NCBI GenBank assembly: GCA_021613535.1
Contig: CP075492.1
Coordinates: 8,308,001-8,372,000, forward strand
Length of the DNA stretch: 64,000 nt
DNA from: Adineta vaga
Lineage: Eukaryota > Rotifera
Direction of reading: 5' to 3'
How positions within the stretch are numbered: position 1 is the first letter of the stretch; each line of letters begins with the position of its first letter. Of the stretch, positions 61,307 through 64,000 are shown piece by piece. A program made the translations under genes and the position numbers. The notes beneath the pieces were generated by a model that was not told the DNA's origin, made no database searches, and saw nothing but the letters and a program-made list of their open reading frames with translations.

Positions 61307-61592
61307 TTATTTGAGTGTAATAATACATTGAAATTGTTTATGATTGGGTGTACGACGAAATCTTAATGGTAATGGTTCATTCACAGGTACAACACGAGCA
61401 CAATCACCTAGTTTTAAAGCTTGCATGAGTAATGTTTGAAGTTCATCATGATGATTCGAAGATCCTATAGGAATAGACAAGTAAGAAAAGATTGAACTTC
61501 ACTGGGAACATAGAAATCTTACCTAAAGAAACTTCAGCTTGAATTACAAGCATGACAATAAGGACGCATAGAAGGCTCTTTCCAGAAATCAT
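61307..61592 (-). CDS. 75-residue secreted peptide precursor, unrecognised
   Basis: A two-exon gene too short to show as one long frame. ATG 61592 opens MISGKSLLCVLIVMLVIQAE, a clear signal peptide; exon 1 ends after codon 23 with a GTAAG donor (about 61521). Exon 2 begins after CTATAG at about 61463 and joins in phase: GSSNHHDELQTLLMQALKLG, then DCARVVPVNEPLPL, then RFRRTPNHKQFQCIITLK and TAA. The mature part has only two cysteines (residues 45 and 70), which could form one 24-residue disulfide loop. A dibasic RR at 60-61 inside the loop could be a processing site. It looks like a neuropeptide/hormone or small secreted factor; the family is not recognised. Confidence 0.6.
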
Positions 61593-62395
61593 TGTTCTTA
61601 TTTTCTGTCACAGAATTAACATTGACAGTCGAATATGGAATAGTATATCGTCCTAAATAGAATAGAATAGAAAAGAAGAACGATGATTATTGCATAAAAA
61701 CTCAATGAGGATTAACTGGATTGATATATATATATATATATATATGATAGTATTATGCTTCTTTAAATAGCAGTAAGAATACGTAAAACCCGATAAGAGA
61801 AACAGTGAAACATATTTTCGTCGGAGATTAAATACGTGAAAACATTTTCGAAGATGAAAGTAAAAAATTATGTAGTGGAGGAGTCAAATCCGGTGGATGA
61901 AGGTTAAGCCATAGTAGTATTTGGTCTCTTGTATCAGACATTTAAAAACGCACTCGAAAGTATGCCGAATATGTTTTCAAATAATGATTGTCTATCAATT
62001 ATTTTCAATAAAGTTTTCGTTTTCATACAATAGAATTATATTTGTTTACGATCTTATTCTGTTTAGTCTTGATTAAAAAAAACGAACGACAGATGATACA
62101 CACGCACACAGAAAAAAATGAACAATGATGGTACAAATAGAATAATAGAATCGATTAAAGCAATGAAACAAATGAACGAAATGCGATGGCTAGAGAAAGA
62201 GAGAGAGAGAGAGAGACAAAAAACAAAACAGGGAATAAATAGTGCAAACAATTTACAACATACACCCTCATAAACAAAAACAGATATCTGATGTCACATA
62301 CATGGAATGCAGTTCGATGGGGAAAAATGAAAGAAAGACGATGAATATGAATGTATATCTGACTGCTGAATTACACAATTGATTCGTTTCTTTTT
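61593..62395. other. Intergenic region with (TA)n
   Basis: About 800 bases. A (TA)n microsatellite at 61724-61745 and a short (GA)n near 62195-62215. It should hold the promoter of the small secreted-peptide gene and the 3' UTR of the zinc-finger gene. No exon recognised. Confidence 0.6.
61724..61745. repeat. (TA)n microsatellite
   Basis: Eleven TA units read directly, upstream of the small secreted-peptide gene. Confidence 0.9.
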
Positions 62396-64000
62396 CTAGG
62401 ATGACCATGTGTGATTCTGAAAGAGAAATTATATTTGATAAATTATATTGCAAAAACATATGGTAATGATATCTTACTTCTAAGATTTCTGGATGTTGAT
62501 GATCGAGATGATTGAGGAAGTATTGTCGATCATTATTTACCGTATAATTACATTTTGAACATTTATAAACAATGGTACGAGCTTTTTGTTGAACTATATG
62601 GAAAGAGAAAATTGTTTATAAAAACTAGCAAATTATTATTCTTACTTGTAGTAAATTGTTTAGTTAATGGATTATTTTCCAACCAATGTAATTCTAAATT
62701 ACAAGAAAAATGTTTCTGAATATGTCAAGTAAAAACTTTTAGAAATATACCATAGTCAAACATTTGTTCATCAAATTGAATATCGCGACTTTTTTCTTCC
62801 TGCAAAAAAGGAAAAGAAATCTTAGAATTCATATGATTCTTAAGTCGAATATCATACTTCTTGTTCATCGTCATCGTTTTCAATATCACTAGTATTAGTT
62901 GACGGTTTTTGTTGTTGAAAATCTTGTTCAAAATTATGAGTGTATTTCATTGATGCATGTCCTTTACGATGAACAAGTAAATCAGATAAATCTTCAGCTT
63001 CATAATCACATTGTCGACAACGAAGATGATTATTTTGTGTACGTGAATTATTTGCAATACGTTTTTGTTTTTCATCTGTTTCATCTTGTTGATGATTTTC
63101 ATCAACGATAATTAAACTATTATTTTCATCATCTTCATCTTCATCTTCTTCGACAATTTCTTCTTCATCATCGTCTATTTCCAAAGATTTCTGATGTTGT
63201 TGTTGTTGCTGCTGTTGTTGAGCAAAAAATGTTGACATTTGCATGGCAGCTGCAGCAAATGCAGCAGCATTTTGTTTATCAGATGATACATTCTTATGCA
63301 CATCATTATTTCCAATGACTAAACCAAGACTCTGAAATAAAAGAACAATTTATTCAATCCTTGTTTTCTTTTCTACGAAGATTGTTTATTTACCTCCATA
63401 ACTTTAGCCATAGCTTTTCGTCCAACTAAAACAGGTCCATGATGATTACATAGCCGCATGTGTTTTTTAACATCACATTTCCACTTCGATTTATAATCAC
63501 AATTGAAACAATGATATGGACTTTCTGCTGAATGAACAATCAAATGTCGACGTAATTCAGCCATTGAATTTGCAGCAAATGGACATTGTTGACAAGCTAA
63601 TGTTCGATCACGTGTATATTTCATTGAAGATAATTTTTGTTGAACATCAAGTCCAAAAAAACTATAGTCTTCATCGGTTAATGGAGCTGGTGCTAATGCT
63701 CGATCATCAGTTCCTTCATATTTCGCTTTCAATGTTGTTTGAAATAAATATTTATCCGGTAATTCAACAATTTTTGCACTATCATGAGCATGTTGTTTTT
63801 TTACATGTTTCTACAACAACAACAACGAAAAATTCCGTATTCATTTAATATTTACTAAAAAAAACCTAAGAACTTACTTGAACATCCCATTTCCAACTCG
63901 AAGCATATGGACAAGCTGAACAATGATATGGTTTATCTCGAGCATGATGACATCGCATATGTTGAATTAATTCACTTCTCCAGCGTCCGCGATAATCACA
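62396..64000 (-). CDS. C2H2 zinc-finger protein, 5' end outside the window
   Basis: Probable DNA-binding nuclear protein. Exons run from beyond 64000 leftward to TAG at 62398-62396 (last residues ENHTWSS). Fingers in order: RWRSELIQHMRCHH (first Cys pair partly beyond the edge), CSACPYASSWKWDVQ plus KHVKKQH, CQQCPFAANSMAELRRHLIVH, CFNCDYKSKWKCDVKKHMRLC, and CRQCDYEAEDLSDLLVHRKGH. A final CSKCNYTVNNDRQYF has HLDHQH. Between fingers 4 and 5 are an Ala run, a Gln run (about nine Q) and a long Asp/Glu run. The W(K)xDVKKH finger style recalls REST/charlatan-type factors, but I cannot name the orthologue. Splice phases I followed agree. Confidence 0.8.

Overview
The window is animal nuclear DNA. 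It is AT-rich, its genes carry mostly short GT-AG introns (about 50-70 bases, with a few long ones), and it encodes animal-type proteins: an innexin, a CD36-family receptor, two GPCRs, an ELOVL6-like elongase, KDM2, EFR3, a TRIC channel and several cilium/centrosome proteins. A cellular RNA-dependent RNA polymerase gene, tight gene packing and a possible trans-spliced gene pair point to a rotifer, most likely a bdelloid. The phylum is an inference; no species-diagnostic sequence was identified.

Layout. 1-2906 holds no gene I can support. A KDM2-type JmjC histone demethylase (2907-5089, minus) lies head-to-head, about 2.9 kb apart, with an RNA-dependent RNA polymerase (7968-11557, plus) whose catalytic DLDGD is intact. 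A CD36-family receptor (12984-15266, minus) follows. Next come an intronless nitrilase-superfamily enzyme (17402-18514) and a TRIC channel gene (18578-20260) on the same strand, 63 bases apart with a splice-acceptor-like site between them. EFR3 (20819-23819) and an atypical GPCR (23828-25276, minus) converge with 8 bases between their stop codons. 25.4-34.3 kb holds a small possibly secreted protein, a Cys-rich type I membrane protein and a neuropeptide-type GPCR. 34.4-40.5 kb holds an Asp-rich protein, a gamma-glutamylcyclotransferase-like protein, mitochondrial ribosomal protein L3, ribosomal protein L37a and a death-domain protein. 41.5-54.5 kb holds CEP112, ELOVL6, tRNA-Ile(AAT) and a long CEP152/Asterless-like coiled-coil gene. 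55-64 kb holds a second copy of the tRNA-Ile, an innexin, CFAP107, a previously unlisted 75-residue secreted-peptide gene, and the 3' part of a C2H2 zinc-finger gene.

Working together. KDM2 and the RdRP suggest a possible chromatin/small-RNA neighbourhood. CEP112, the CEP152-like gene and CFAP107 concern centrioles and cilia. MRPL3 and RPL37A form a tight tandem ribosomal pair. EFR3, TRIC, the innexin and the GPCRs are plasma-membrane or signalling genes.

Caution. Several otherwise conserved genes contain single-base reading-frame conflicts (CD36-family, MRPL3, RdRP, the small gene at 25.5 kb). These could be decaying copies or uncorrected assembly indels, and affected models should be read with that in mind. 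No CRISPR array, phage, complete transposon or operator was seen.
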